Source: Candidatus Oscillibacter excrementigallinarum
GTDB taxonomy: Bacteria; Bacillota; Clostridia; Oscillospirales; Oscillospiraceae
Length of the DNA stretch: 44,819 bases
Direction of reading: 5' to 3'
NCBI GenBank assembly: GCA_019118245.1
Contig: DWZJ01000100.1
Location: 1 to 44,819 of the forward strand
Shown here: positions 1 to 8,174 of the stretch, in pieces
Layout: each line of letters starts with the position of its first letter
Position numbering within the stretch: the first letter of the stretch is position 1
Position numbers and translations under genes: made by a program
The notes under the pieces: model-generated
Told to the model about the DNA's origin: nothing
The model's database searches: none
The model's input: only the letters and a program-made list of their open reading frames with translations

Positions 1-485
1 GCAGAAGCCCCATCAACCACCGGGCCAGCGGCAGCGAAAAGCGGCGCAGGGTGTATCCCTGTACTTCCCCGGGCCAAAGGATTCCCCAAGGGCGGCGCGT
101 TTCCGTCTCTGACCGCCGCAAAGGACTGCCAACCATCCCCCGCCGGCGGCAGGAGGTCTGCGCGGGCGCAGACCGACCCGCCGAACATTTTTTCTTTTCC
201 ACCGGGCGCGGCGCATTTTCTTTTTGATGTCTCAAAAAGAAAATGGGGGGCGCATCCTGGCTGGACAAGCCCCCCTGGCGGGAGCCAGACCCCCGTGGCC
301 GCCGTTCGGCGGCCAGATACGCCCGGAGGAAATATCCATTGCGGGCCGATGAGGGCAGAAGGTGAATTGCCCCGCAGGGGCAAGAGAAGCCACCCTGGGG
401 TGTCGGCCCCTACGCCCCTGCCGGGGAACCCGGCAAATCAATACAAATCCTTCGATAGAAAGAAAGATAAAAGAGGTGACCCCTT
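1..485. other. Gene-free leader region upstream of mutS
   Basis: I find no credible gene here. Open frames in this stretch lack ribosome binding sites and recognisable protein sequence. It holds a dispersed repeat (195-322, listed separately), a perfect palindrome at 367-383 (TTGCCCC, loop GCA, GGGGCAA) and GC-rich inverted repeats around 413-437. The mutS ribosome binding site GAGGTGA lies near 472-478. No convincing sigma-A promoter could be read. Confidence 0.6.
195..322 (+). repeat. Dispersed intergenic repeat, copy 1
   Basis: The block begins TTTTCCACCGGGCGCGGCGC, continues through TTTTTGATGTCTC and ends with a GTGGCCGCCG / CGGCGGCC hairpin. The same ordered blocks occur in reverse complement at 44584-44819, so the two copies are inverted relative to each other at the ends of the window. 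Within copy 1, CTTTTTGA and TCAAAAAG form a hairpin at about 220-239. There is no coding content. It resembles a non-autonomous intergenic repeat, and its mobility is unknown. Confidence 0.6.
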
Positions 486-3092
486 TTGGCCGAACTGACC
501 CCCATGATGAAACAATACCTGGAGATCAAGAAGGACAACCCGGACTCCATCCTGTTCTTCCGCCTGGGCGACTTCTACGAGATGTTCGCCGACGACGCCA
601 AGCTGGCCTCCAAGGAATTGGACCTGACCCTCACCTCCCGGGACCACGGCAAGCACGCCAAGCCCGAGGAGGAGCGGGTGCCCATGTGCGGCATCCCCTA
701 CCATGCCAGCGAGGCCTATATCGCCCGGCTCATCGCCAAGGGCTACAAGGTGGCCATCTGCGAGCAGATGGAGGACCCCGCCACCGCCAAGGGCTTGGTG
801 AAGCGGGACATCATCCGGGTGGTGACCCCCGGCACGGTCATCGACGCCGCCTGTCTGGAGGACAAGTCCTCCAACTTCCTCTGCGGCATCTACATGGACA
901 GCCAGAACGCCGGCGTGGCCTTCTGCGACATCTCCACCGGCAAGACCCACCTGACGGCCTTTGACGGCCCGGAGCGGGTGGAGCACGTCATCAACGAGCT
1001 GGGCCGCTTCTCCCCGGCGGAGGCGGTGGTCAACGACGGGGCCTGTTCGGAAAAGGCCCTCACCGACACCCTGACGGAGAAGTTCCATTGCCGTGTGGAA
1101 AACGGCGGCGAGGGCCGCTTCCGCCTGGCGGAGGCGGAGAAGCACATCCGCCGCCAGTTCGGGGAGGAGGCGTTCGACCGCCTGCCCCGAAACAACCCGG
1201 CGGCGGCCATGGCCCTGGGGGGACTGCTGAATTATCTGTACGAGACCCAGAAGACGGATCTGTCCCACATCAACGACCTGGACTACTACGAGCAGGGCCG
1301 GTTCATGGAACTGGACCTGACTGCCCGGCGGAATCTGGAGCTGACGGAGACCCTCCGGGGCCAGGAGAAGAAGGGGTCTCTCCTGTGGGTGCTGGACAAG
1401 ACCAGGACTCCCATGGGAGGCCGGCTGCTCCGCAGCTGGCTGGAGCGGCCGCTGCTGAGCGTCACCGCCATCGTCAAGCGCAACGCCGCCGTGGCCGCCC
1501 TGGTGGAGAACACCATCCAGCGGGAGGAGCTCATCGCCGCCATGACGGGGCTGGGGGACATGGAGCGGCTCATCGGCCGCATCGTCTACGGCACCGCCGG
1601 CGGGCGGGACATGGTGTCCCTGCGGTCCGCCATTGAGCGGCTGCCCGTCCTGCGGGAACAGCTGGCGGCCTTCTCCGGCGGCCGGCTGGCGGAGCTGGCG
1701 GCGGAGCTGGACGACCTGACGGAGATCGGGGAGCGCATCGGCGCGGCCATCTGCGACGAGCCGCCGTTCTCCGTCCGGGAGGGCGGCTTCATCCGGGACG
1801 GCTACCACGAGGAAGTGGACCGCCTGCGCCGCATCATGAACGGCGGCAAGGGCGTCCTGGCGGAGATCGAGGCCAAGGAGAAGGAGAAGACCGGCATCCG
1901 CACCCTGAAGATCGGCTACAACAAGGTGTTCGGGTATTACATCGAGGTGTCCAATTCCTTCAAGGACCAGGTGCCGGACACCTACATCCGCAAGCAGACG
2001 CTGGTGAACGGGGAGCGGTACATCACCCAGGAGCTGAAGGACCTGGAGCACGAGATCCTCACCGCCTCGGACCGGGTGGTGGCCCTGGAGTACGAGCTCT
2101 TCACAGAGCTGCGGCAGGCCATCTCCGCCCAGAGCGCCCGCATCCAGCGGACTGCGGCCGCGGTGGCGGAGGTGGATGCCCTGGTGTCCTTCGCCGCGGT
2201 GGCGGTGCGGAACCACTACTGCCGCCCCACGGTGGACGAGTCCGGCGTCATCGAGATCCACGACGGCCGCCACCCGGTGGTGGAGCAGATGCTCAAGGAC
2301 AGTCTCTTCGTCCCCAACGACACCTTCATGGGGGAGAAGGAGGATCGGGTGGCCATCATCACGGGGCCAAACATGGCGGGCAAGTCCACCTATATGCGCC
2401 AGGTGGCCCTGATTGTGCTGATGGCCCAGATGGGGTCCTTCGTCCCGGCGGCCAGCGCCCGCATCGGCGTGGTGGACCGGATCTTCACCCGCATCGGCGC
2501 CAGCGACGACCTGTCCGCCGGCAAGTCCACCTTCATGGTGGAGATGACGGAGGTGGCGGACATCCTGCGCCACGCCACCCGCCACTCCCTGCTGATCCTG
2601 GACGAGATCGGCCGGGGCACCAGCACCTTTGACGGGATGTCCATCGCCCGGGCGGTGCTGGAGTACTGCGCGGACAAGAAGCTGCTGGGGGCCAAGACCC
2701 TCTTCGCCACCCATTACCACGAGCTGACGGAGCTGGAGAACACCCTGCCCGGCACCGTGAACTACAACATCGCCGTCAAGACCCGGGGAGAGGACATCAT
2801 CTTCCTGAGGAAGATCCTCCTCGGCGGGGCGGACCGCAGCTACGGCATCGAGGTGGCCAAGCTGGCGGGGTTGCCGGACAAGGTGGTCCAGCGGGCCAAG
2901 ACGGTCTTGAAGGAGCTGGAGGAGGAAAACGGCGTCCAGTACGTGGCCGCCCGGAAGGAAGAGGACCAGGTGTCCCTCACCGCCATCAGCGAGGGGGAGG
3001 TCCTGGACGCCCTCCGCCGCTGCCAGGTGGAGACGCTGACGCCGCTGGAGGCCATGAATCTCATTTATGAGTGGAAAAAGAAGCTCAGCTAA
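486..3092 (+). CDS. mutS: DNA mismatch repair protein MutS
   Basis: MutS recognises mispaired bases and starts methyl-independent mismatch repair with MutL. The protein is 868 residues, the usual family length. The mismatch-wedge motif F30-Y-E32 sits in GDFYEMF near the N-terminus. The ATPase domain carries the Walker A motif GPNMAGKST at 627-635 and the Walker B/signature DEIGRGTSTFDG near 705-717. I chose the TTG start at 486 because GAGGTGA lies 7 nt upstream; the ATG at 504 has no ribosome binding site. The last 84 bp of the gene (3009-3092) are repeated at 3222-3305 beyond a hairpin-rich insert, with 9 differences. The functional C-terminus may therefore be of secondary origin. mutL follows after two unrelated genes. 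Confidence 0.97.
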   Translation: MAELTPMMKQYLEIKKDNPDSILFFRLGDFYEMFADDAKLASKELDLTLTSRDHGKHAKPEEERVPMCGIPYHASEAYIARLIAKGYKVAICEQMEDPATAKGLVKRDIIRVVTPGTVIDAACLEDKSSNFLCGIYMDSQNAGVAFCDISTGKTHLTAFDGPERVEHVINELGRFSPAEAVVNDGACSEKALTDTLTEKFHCRVENGGEGRFRLAEAEKHIRRQFGEEAFDRLPRNNPAAAMALGGLLNYLYETQKTDLSHINDLDYYEQGRFMELDLTARRNLELTETLRGQEKKGSLLWVLDKTRTPMGGRLLRSWLERPLLSVTAIVKRNAAVAALVENTIQREELIAAMTGLGDMERLIGRIVYGTAGGRDMVSLRSAIERLPVLREQLAAFSGGRLAELAAELDDLTEIGERIGAAICDEPPFSVREGGFIRDGYHEEVDRLRRIMNGGKGVLAEIEAKEKEKTGIRTLKIGYNKVFGYYIEVSNSFKDQVPDTYIRKQTLVNGERYITQELKDLEHEILTASDRVVALEYELFTELRQAISAQSARIQRTAAAVAEVDALVSFAAVAVRNHYCRPTVDESGVIEIHDGRHPVVEQMLKDSLFVPNDTFMGEKEDRVAIITGPNMAGKSTYMRQVALIVLMAQMGSFVPAASARIGVVDRIFTRIGASDDLSAGKSTFMVEMTEVADILRHATRHSLLILDEIGRGTSTFDGMSIARAVLEYCADKKLLGAKTLFATHYHELTELENTLPGTVNYNIAVKTRGEDIIFLRKILLGGADRSYGIEVAKLAGLPDKVVQRAKTVLKELEEENGVQYVAARKEEDQVSLTAISEGEVLDALRRCQVETLTPLEAMNLIYEWKKKLS

Positions 3093-3221
3093 GGAGGGCG
3101 TCCAGCCGCGCCGAGTGGCGCGTACAAGCGTTTTGCGGAGCAAAACCTTGGAATGGGCAGGCTTTGCCTGACCATTCGAATCAAATGCGGGGCCCCCGCC
3201 GGGCCTGCCCGGTGGGGTGCG
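3093..3221 (+). mobile_element. Four-hairpin insert at the mutS 3' end
   Basis: This 129-bp non-coding segment lies between the mutS stop codon and a second copy of the mutS end. It contains, in order: hairpin 1 at 3107-3122 (CGCGCC/GGCGCG); hairpin 2 at 3130-3146 (GTTTTGC, loop GGA, GCAAAAC) within the core AAGC...CCTTGG; hairpin 3 at 3151-3177 (GAATGG-GCAGGC/GCCTG-ACCATTC); and hairpin 4 at 3193-3217 (CCCCGCCGGGC/GCCCGGTGGGG), ending GTGCGG. The same order recurs at 10005-10131, 19945-20088 and, inverted, at 17980-18105. There is no U-tract, so it is not an ordinary terminator, and no protein is encoded. Calling it mobile is an inference from its recurrence and the flanking duplications. 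Confidence 0.6.
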
Positions 3222-3305
3222 GCCCTTCGCCGCTGCCAGGTGGAGACGCTGCCGCCGCTGGAGGCCATGAATCTGATCTACGAGTGGAAACAGAAGCTGA
3301 AGTAA
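3222..3305 (+). pseudogene. Detached second copy of the mutS 3' end
   Basis: These 84 bp match mutS 3009-3092 at 75 of 84 positions, in frame through the stop codon, without gaps. Eight codons differ and five of those changes are synonymous. The encoded end is ALRRCQVETLPPLEAMNLIY..., against ...ETLTPLEAMNLIY... in the intact gene. It has no start codon and cannot be expressed alone. It lies directly before the ribosome binding site of the next gene, so it is probably the original end of mutS, displaced by the insert. That direction of events is inferred. Confidence 0.85.
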
Positions 3306-3323
3306 CCATCGGGAGGAAACGAG

Positions 3324-4034
3324 ATGCCAAGAAGAAAGAGTGCCGCTTATATGTCGGCGGGGGAACAGATCGCGGGCACGGTGCTCTTTGTCATCTACCT
3401 GCTGGTGCTGCCCTTCGTCACCGCGCCCCTGTTCCGCCTGATCGGCGGACTGCTGGGGGTGACCATCAGCGAAGGACTGCAGAATATCCTCTATTACTAC
3501 ATCCTGTTCGCCGCAACCATCATCATCTTCCACGGCTTTCTGGGCCGGACCTCCCGGAACTTCGCGGACAACCTGGGCACGTCCTGCAAGTTCATGGCCG
3601 TGGGACTGGTGGCCCTGTACGGCCTGAACGAGCTGGCTTACCGGCTGACCCGGCTGGTGGTGCCCACCCAGACCAACCTGAACGACACCACCATCTCCGC
3701 CCAGATCCAGGACGCGCCCCACATGACGCTGCTGATCGTCATCTTCCTGGCGCCCTTTGTGGAGGAGGTCCTGTTCCGGGGACTGGTGTTCGGCAACCTC
3801 CGGCGCAAGAGCGCGGCGGTGGGCTACATCGTCAGCTGCCTGCTGTTCGCCCTGCTGCACGTGTGGCAGTTCGCGGTGGTGAACCGGGACATCACCTACT
3901 TCCTGCTGATGCTCCAGTACCTGGTGCCGGGGCTGGTGCTGGCCTGGGTCTATGACCGGACGGGGACGCTTTGGACCTCCATCGGCCTCCACGCGGCGGC
4001 CAACGCCCTGGCTGCCTGGACCCTTGTGGCGTGA
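3324..4034 (+). CDS. CPBP family intramembrane metalloprotease (CAAX-type)
   Basis: This 236-residue, strongly hydrophobic protein has about six to eight membrane segments. It carries the CPBP glutamate-arginine motif E147-E148-V-L-F-R152 and a downstream histidine, H179 in LLHVW, which together form the metal and active site of the family. A C-terminal GLHAAANALAAW segment supplies the last conserved motif. The family includes Rce1-like CAAX proteases and bacteriocin-immunity or signalling proteins, and the substrate cannot be predicted here. The ATG start follows GGGAGG at a good distance. It is the first complete gene after the displaced mutS end and separates mutS from mutL. Confidence 0.9.
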   Translation: MPRRKSAAYMSAGEQIAGTVLFVIYLLVLPFVTAPLFRLIGGLLGVTISEGLQNILYYYILFAATIIIFHGFLGRTSRNFADNLGTSCKFMAVGLVALYGLNELAYRLTRLVVPTQTNLNDTTISAQIQDAPHMTLLIVIFLAPFVEEVLFRGLVFGNLRRKSAAVGYIVSCLLFALLHVWQFAVVNRDITYFLLMLQYLVPGLVLAWVYDRTGTLWTSIGLHAAANALAAWTLVA

Positions 4035-4069
4035 GAACGCTCGAAAAGACGACGAGGAGAGAACGACGC

Positions 4070-4981
4070 ATGAATTTCTGGGACGTATTCGGAGAGATGC
4101 TGGTGATCCTGTTCGCCATCGCGGCGGGATACGCGGCCAACCGGCTGGGGTATCTGGGCGGGGAAACCGACCAGAAGATCTCCAAGCTGCTGCTGAACAT
4201 CACCATGCCCGCCATGATCGTGGCGGCGGTGATCACCGGCGAGGAGCTGCCGGAGCTGGGCACCATCCTCTCCATTCTGGAGGTGGGCATGGTGTTCTAC
4301 CTGCTGGAGCTGGTGTTCGTGCTGGTGGTGCCCCGGTTTCTGTCGGGGACGCCGTCGCAGAAGGGCGTCTGGAAGTACGCCCTGGCCTTTCCCAATGTGG
4401 GTTTCATCGGCTATCCCGTGGCGGTGGCCCTGTTTGGGGACGGCGCGCTGTTCTACGCCGCCATCCTGGCCCTGCCCTTCAATCTCCTGTCCTACAGCCT
4501 TGGTCCTCTGCTGCTGGCCGGCGCCGCCCGGTTCCGGTGGAAGCAGCTGTTCACTCCCTGCATTGTGGCCTCCGTCCTGGGGCTGGTGCTGGCCCTGACC
4601 CGACTGCGTCCCCCGGCACTGGTGGGGGAGATGCTGGACTTTGTGGGGGATATCACCGTGCCGCTGTCCCTGCTGGTGGTGGGGTCCCTGCTGGCGGGAA
4701 TGTCCGCCGGGCAGGTGCTCCGCTCCCCCAAGCTGTGGCTGCTGACGGCCATCCGCCTGCTGGTGCTGCCCGTGGTGCTGTGCCTGGTCCTCCGGCTCAT
4801 GGGCATCGACTCCCTGGTGCTGGGCATCGCCGTCACCCAGATGGCCATGCCCGTGGCGGTGAACGGAACGCTTCTGAGCATGGAGTACGGCGGCGACACA
4901 GAGTGCATGGCCCAGATCACCTTTTTGACCACGGCGGCTTCCATTTTGACCATTCCCATTGTCGCCGTGATGCTGCTTTGA
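4070..4981 (+). CDS. AEC family transporter (auxin efflux carrier-like permease)
   Basis: This 303-residue membrane protein has about ten hydrophobic segments. It shows the AEC pattern of two five-helix halves, with conserved early residues (AAGYAANRLGYL) and NITMPAMIVAAV in the first half. Bacterial members export or import small organic acids or amino-acid derivatives; the substrate is unknown here. I chose the ATG at 4070 over an upstream in-frame start because GAGGAGAGAACG precedes it. The gene begins 35 nt after the CPBP gene and ends 19 nt before mutL, so these genes are probably co-transcribed. Confidence 0.88.
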   Translation: MNFWDVFGEMLVILFAIAAGYAANRLGYLGGETDQKISKLLLNITMPAMIVAAVITGEELPELGTILSILEVGMVFYLLELVFVLVVPRFLSGTPSQKGVWKYALAFPNVGFIGYPVAVALFGDGALFYAAILALPFNLLSYSLGPLLLAGAARFRWKQLFTPCIVASVLGLVLALTRLRPPALVGEMLDFVGDITVPLSLLVVGSLLAGMSAGQVLRSPKLWLLTAIRLLVLPVVLCLVLRLMGIDSLVLGIAVTQMAMPVAVNGTLLSMEYGGDTECMAQITFLTTAASILTIPIVAVMLL

Positions 4982-5000
4982 GCTTAGAAAGGAACGCAAA

Positions 5001-7064
5001 ATGCCACACATTCAACAACTGGACAGCCATGTGGCGGACCTGATCGCCGCCGGCGAGGTGGTGGAACGGCCCGCCAGCGTGGTGAAGGAACTGGTGGAAA
5101 ATGCCATTGACGCCGGAAGCTCCGCCGTGGTGGTGGAGATCCGCCGGGGCGGCATGGGCCTGATCCGGGTGACGGACAACGGATGCGGCATCGCCCCGGC
5201 CGAGCTGCCCACCGCCTTCCTGCGCCACGCCACCTCCAAGCTGCGGACGGAGGCGGATCTGGGGAAGATCGGCACCCTGGGGTTCCGGGGCGAGGCTCTG
5301 GCCGCCATCTCCGCCGTCAGCCGGGTGGACATCCTGACCCGCCAGGCCGGCATGGCGGAGGGAGCATCCCTCCACCTGGAAGGGGGCGTACCTGGTCAGG
5401 TGGAGGCCGCCGGGGCGCCGGAGGGCACCACCATCACGGTCCGGGACCTGTTCTACAACACCCCGGCCCGGCTGAAATTCATGCGCAAGGACAGCGCGGA
5501 GACCGCGGCGGTGAACGGCCTGATGCAGCATCTGGCCCTGTCCCACCCGGATATCTCCTTCAAATTCATCAAGGATGGGGTGGAGGCTCTGCTGACCCCC
5601 GGCGACGGAAAGCTGGCCTCCGCCGTCTACGCGGCCCTGGGCCGGGACTTTGCCCGGGGACTGGTGCCGGTGTCCGGCAGCGGGGGAGACATCTCCGTCT
5701 CCGGCTTTGTCACCGCGCCGCTGATGGGCCGGGGCTCCCGGTCCATGCAGGTATTCTTCGTCAACGGCCGGTTCATCAAGTCCCAGCTGCTGACGGCGGC
5801 GCTGGAGGAGGGCTACCGCAACCAGATCATGAAGGGCAAGTTCCCCGGCTGCGTCCTGTCCGTCACCCTGCCGGTGACGGCGGTGGACGTGAACGTCCAC
5901 CCGGCCAAGACCCAGGTGAAGTTCGCCCGGGAGCACGACGTGTTCGACGCCGTCTACCACACGGTGCTGGATGCCCTGGACAAGACCGGCGCGCCCGCTG
6001 CCGCCCCGGCAAAGGAGCCGCCTTTGCCGGCGCCCTCCCGGCAGGACTTCTTCCAGACCATGGACGCCAAGACCTTCCGCCAGGGCGGCGGGAAGCCCCA
6101 GACCCCGGCCCCGGTCCGGCCCGCCTGGAACACGGAGCTGCGGGCATCCGCCAAAGTGGCGGACAGCGGGCAGACCTCCTTCTACCAGACGAAGCGGCAG
6201 GCCTCTGCGGCCCAGAGCGCTCTGGGCCGGGCTCCGTCCTCTGTGACAGCGCCATCCGAGAGGCAGCAGTCGCCCCCGGCTCCCGCATACCGGAGTGCAT
6301 TGGGGCAGCCTCCAGCCTCTGTGGCCGCACCGGCGGCGGAACAGCGGAGAGAGGAGCCCGTGGCTCCCGCCCCGGCATCCGTCCCTGCGGAAATAGCGAC
6401 CCCACAGCCGGCCGCCCCCCGGCCCTTTGTGCCGGCCATCCCGCCGGAGCAGCTGAAGCTGACGGAGAACCTGCCGGGCCAGACCGCCCTGGAGACGAAG
6501 GAGGTCCCCTGGCGGATCGCCGGGGAGGTGCTGCGGACCTACATCATCTGCGAGAGCGAAGATGGCTGCGTCTGGCTCATCGACAAGCACGCCGCCCACG
6601 AGCGGATCAACTTTGATAAGCTGAAGAATGCCCAGGAGCCCCCCATGCGGCAGACGCTGCTGGTCCCCATCGCGGCGGAGCTGAGCCGGGAGGACGGGGC
6701 GCTGCTGCTGGAGAACCTGCCCCTGCTGGAGCAGTTCGGCTTTGCCTGCGAGGACTTCGGCGGCGGGGCCCTGCTGGTGCGGGAGGTGCCTGCGGACATT
6801 GATGCCGCCGACACCGTGTCCACCCTGGAGGAGTTCGCCGAGTGCCTGCGGACCGGCCGGTCCCCGGACGAGAAGCGGGAGAATCTGCTCCACACCATGG
6901 CCTGCAAGGCGGCCATCAAGGGCGGCTGGGTCAGCGACCCGGCGGAGCTGCGGGTGCTGGTGGACCGGGTCCAGAGCGGAGAGGTCAAATACTGCCCCCA
7001 CGGCCGCCCGGTGGCGGTGAAGCTGACGAGGTACGAACTGGAAAAAATGTTCCACCGAGCGTAA
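5001..7064 (+). CDS. mutL: DNA mismatch repair protein MutL (endonuclease type)
   Basis: MutL couples mismatch recognition by MutS to strand incision. The protein is 687 residues. The N-terminal GHKL ATPase shows ELVENAIDAGS, DNGCGI and TLGFRGEAL. A proline/alanine-rich linker spans about 335-480. The C-terminal dimerisation/endonuclease domain has D528-K-H-A-A-H-E534, ACKAAIKGG and C665-P-H-G-R-P, the metal-site motifs of MutL proteins that nick DNA. The usual final glutamate of the DQHA(x)2E(x)4E motif is an aspartate here. A lack of MutH would fit this organism group. The stop codon lies inside a 14-bp stem at 7059-7091. Confidence 0.97.
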   Translation: MPHIQQLDSHVADLIAAGEVVERPASVVKELVENAIDAGSSAVVVEIRRGGMGLIRVTDNGCGIAPAELPTAFLRHATSKLRTEADLGKIGTLGFRGEALAAISAVSRVDILTRQAGMAEGASLHLEGGVPGQVEAAGAPEGTTITVRDLFYNTPARLKFMRKDSAETAAVNGLMQHLALSHPDISFKFIKDGVEALLTPGDGKLASAVYAALGRDFARGLVPVSGSGGDISVSGFVTAPLMGRGSRSMQVFFVNGRFIKSQLLTAALEEGYRNQIMKGKFPGCVLSVTLPVTAVDVNVHPAKTQVKFAREHDVFDAVYHTVLDALDKTGAPAAAPAKEPPLPAPSRQDFFQTMDAKTFRQGGGKPQTPAPVRPAWNTELRASAKVADSGQTSFYQTKRQASAAQSALGRAPSSVTAPSERQQSPPAPAYRSALGQPPASVAAPAAEQRREEPVAPAPASVPAEIATPQPAAPRPFVPAIPPEQLKLTENLPGQTALETKEVPWRIAGEVLRTYIICESEDGCVWLIDKHAAHERINFDKLKNAQEPPMRQTLLVPIAAELSREDGALLLENLPLLEQFGFACEDFGGGALLVREVPADIDAADTVSTLEEFAECLRTGRSPDEKRENLLHTMACKAAIKGGWVSDPAELRVLVDRVQSGEVKYCPHGRPVAVKLTRYELEKMFHRA

Positions 7065-7091
7065 AGGGGGGACACAGTCCCCCCTTTACGC
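7059..7091. terminator. Strong hairpin over the mutL stop codon
   Basis: GCGTAAAGGGGGGA pairs with TCCCCCCTTTACGC around a 5-nt loop (14 bp). No T-run follows (CTCCGG), so it is not a textbook Rho-independent terminator. It may protect the 3' end of mRNA or belong to the palindrome cluster that follows. Confidence 0.5.
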
Positions 7092-7366
7092 TCCGGCAGA
7101 CCGGGGGTATGCCTCCGCTATTCCTCCCTCACCAGTCTGCGGACTGGTGTGTGCGCCAAAGGCGCACGGGTCAAGGTATTTTCGCCACGTACACGCCGCG
7201 GCGAAAATGATTTCAATTTATTCGTTCGCCAGTGGCGAACGAACTGGGGAAATCCGGATGGGGTTCCCCTAGCCCCCTTCTTTTTGTGGAAAACCGCAGG
7301 TTTTTCCCTGGCCCCTTTTCCTGGTGGGGGTGGCGGACGATGTTTGTTTTTCAGGAGGTTTCTTGT
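7065..7366. repeat. Palindrome-rich gene-free stretch between mutL and a small gene
   Basis: No gene is visible. Hairpins follow one another closely: 7130-7149 (CACCAGTC/GACTGGTG), 7151-7167 (GTGCGCC/GGCGCAC), 7178-7208 (ATTTTCGCC/GGCGAAAAT) and 7223-7241 (CGTTCGCC/GGCGAACG). A GGAAAACC/GGTTTTTCC hairpin follows near 7288-7307. The arrangement resembles an array of short palindromic intergenic repeats. It lacks the core and the gene-end duplication of the four-hairpin inserts. Confidence 0.55.
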
Positions 7367-7561
7367 ATGGCGAAGAAGGAGAAGCGATTCGTGCGGACCC
7401 ATACGGAGAGCAGTGCGTTTGAAGAGAACTCCATCTGGGTGGACCGGGAGACCGGCGTGAATTATCTGTGGCATTCCACCGGCCATGCCGGCGGGATGAC
7501 GCCGCTGTTGGACCGGGACGGGAAGCCTGTTATCACCACGGTACTGGACGAGGAGGAGTAA
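7367..7561 (+). CDS. Small DUF6440-like protein
   Basis: This 64-residue protein has the pattern FVRTHTESSAF...WVDRETGVNYLW...GGMTPLLDRDGKPVI, which I recognise as the small DUF6440-type family of Clostridia. Its function is unknown. The start is fixed by AGGAGG at 7353-7358, nine bases before the ATG. An earlier in-frame ATG would add residues from the palindromic leader and has no ribosome binding site. It has no signal or membrane segment. It ends 4 nt before the flavodoxin-fold gene, so the two are probably co-translated. Confidence 0.8.
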   Translation: MAKKEKRFVRTHTESSAFEENSIWVDRETGVNYLWHSTGHAGGMTPLLDRDGKPVITTVLDEEE

Positions 7562-7565
7562 ACGG

Positions 7566-8159
7566 ATGAAACTGCTGTTTGTGAATGGCTGCATCAGCCA
7601 GCGGGGAGAGGGGTCCCGCACCCTGGCGCTGGCGAAGGCGTTTCTGGAGACCTGGAAGGACCTTCACCCCGAGGCGGAGGTGGAGACCGTGGCGCCGGAG
7701 GCGCTGCTGGCGCTGAAGCCCTTTGAACCGGGGATGCTGAACGACCGGGACGCCCTGGCGGGCATCCGGTGCTTTGACGCGCCGGTGTATGACCTGGCCC
7801 GCCAGTTCCGGGCGGCGGACCGGATCGTGGTGGCGGCGCCCTTCTGGGACCTGACCTTCCCGGCGGCCCTGCGGACCTATATCGAGTATATCTCCGCCAA
7901 CGGCCTGACCTACCACTACGAGGTCGACGGCTGCCACGGGGACTGCCGGGCCGAGAAGCTGGTGTACCTCACCTCCGGCGGCGATGTGGAGCGGCCGGAG
8001 AGTTTGGGCGTCCTGTACTGGAAGCAGCTGTCCGCCATGTTCGGCATCCCGGCTTTTGACCATGTGTTCGCCGGCGGCCTGGATCTGGACCCCGCCAGGA
8101 CGGCGGAGATTTTGGCGGAGGCCTGCGAGAAGGCCCGCCGGCTGGCGGAGGACTTCTGA
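7566..8159 (+). CDS. NAD(P)H-dependent flavodoxin-fold oxidoreductase
   Basis: This 197-residue protein is predicted to bind FMN and reduce a quinone, azo or similar acceptor with NAD(P)H. The N-terminus (MKLLFVNGCISQRGEGSRT) matches the phosphate-binding start of Flavodoxin_2 / NADPH-dependent FMN reductase folds. AAPFWDLTFPAALRTYIEY is the typical second flavin contact (P-x-W/Y) region, and YLTSGGD the third. There is no signal peptide, so it should be cytosolic. It is tightly linked to the small upstream gene. The exact substrate is not predictable. Confidence 0.82.
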   Translation: MKLLFVNGCISQRGEGSRTLALAKAFLETWKDLHPEAEVETVAPEALLALKPFEPGMLNDRDALAGIRCFDAPVYDLARQFRAADRIVVAAPFWDLTFPAALRTYIEYISANGLTYHYEVDGCHGDCRAEKLVYLTSGGDVERPESLGVLYWKQLSAMFGIPAFDHVFAGGLDLDPARTAEILAEACEKARRLAEDF

Positions 8160-8174
8160 AAGGAGACGGCTGCC

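Noticed and set aside
13-216. Short arginine-rich open frame on the reverse strand
   Set aside because: It overlaps the dispersed repeat, lacks a ribosome binding site and has no recognisable protein pattern.
504-3092. mutS starting at the ATG at 504
   Set aside because: There is no ribosome binding site for this ATG, while the TTG at 486 has GAGGTGA at 7 nt.
438-3992. Very long open frame antisense to mutS and the CPBP gene
   Set aside because: It mirrors GC-rich codon use of mutS on the opposite strand, is low in complexity (His, Gln, Gly, Leu, Val), shows no family motif and has no ribosome binding site. Similar antisense frames occur opposite mutL, lepA, carB and ppdK.
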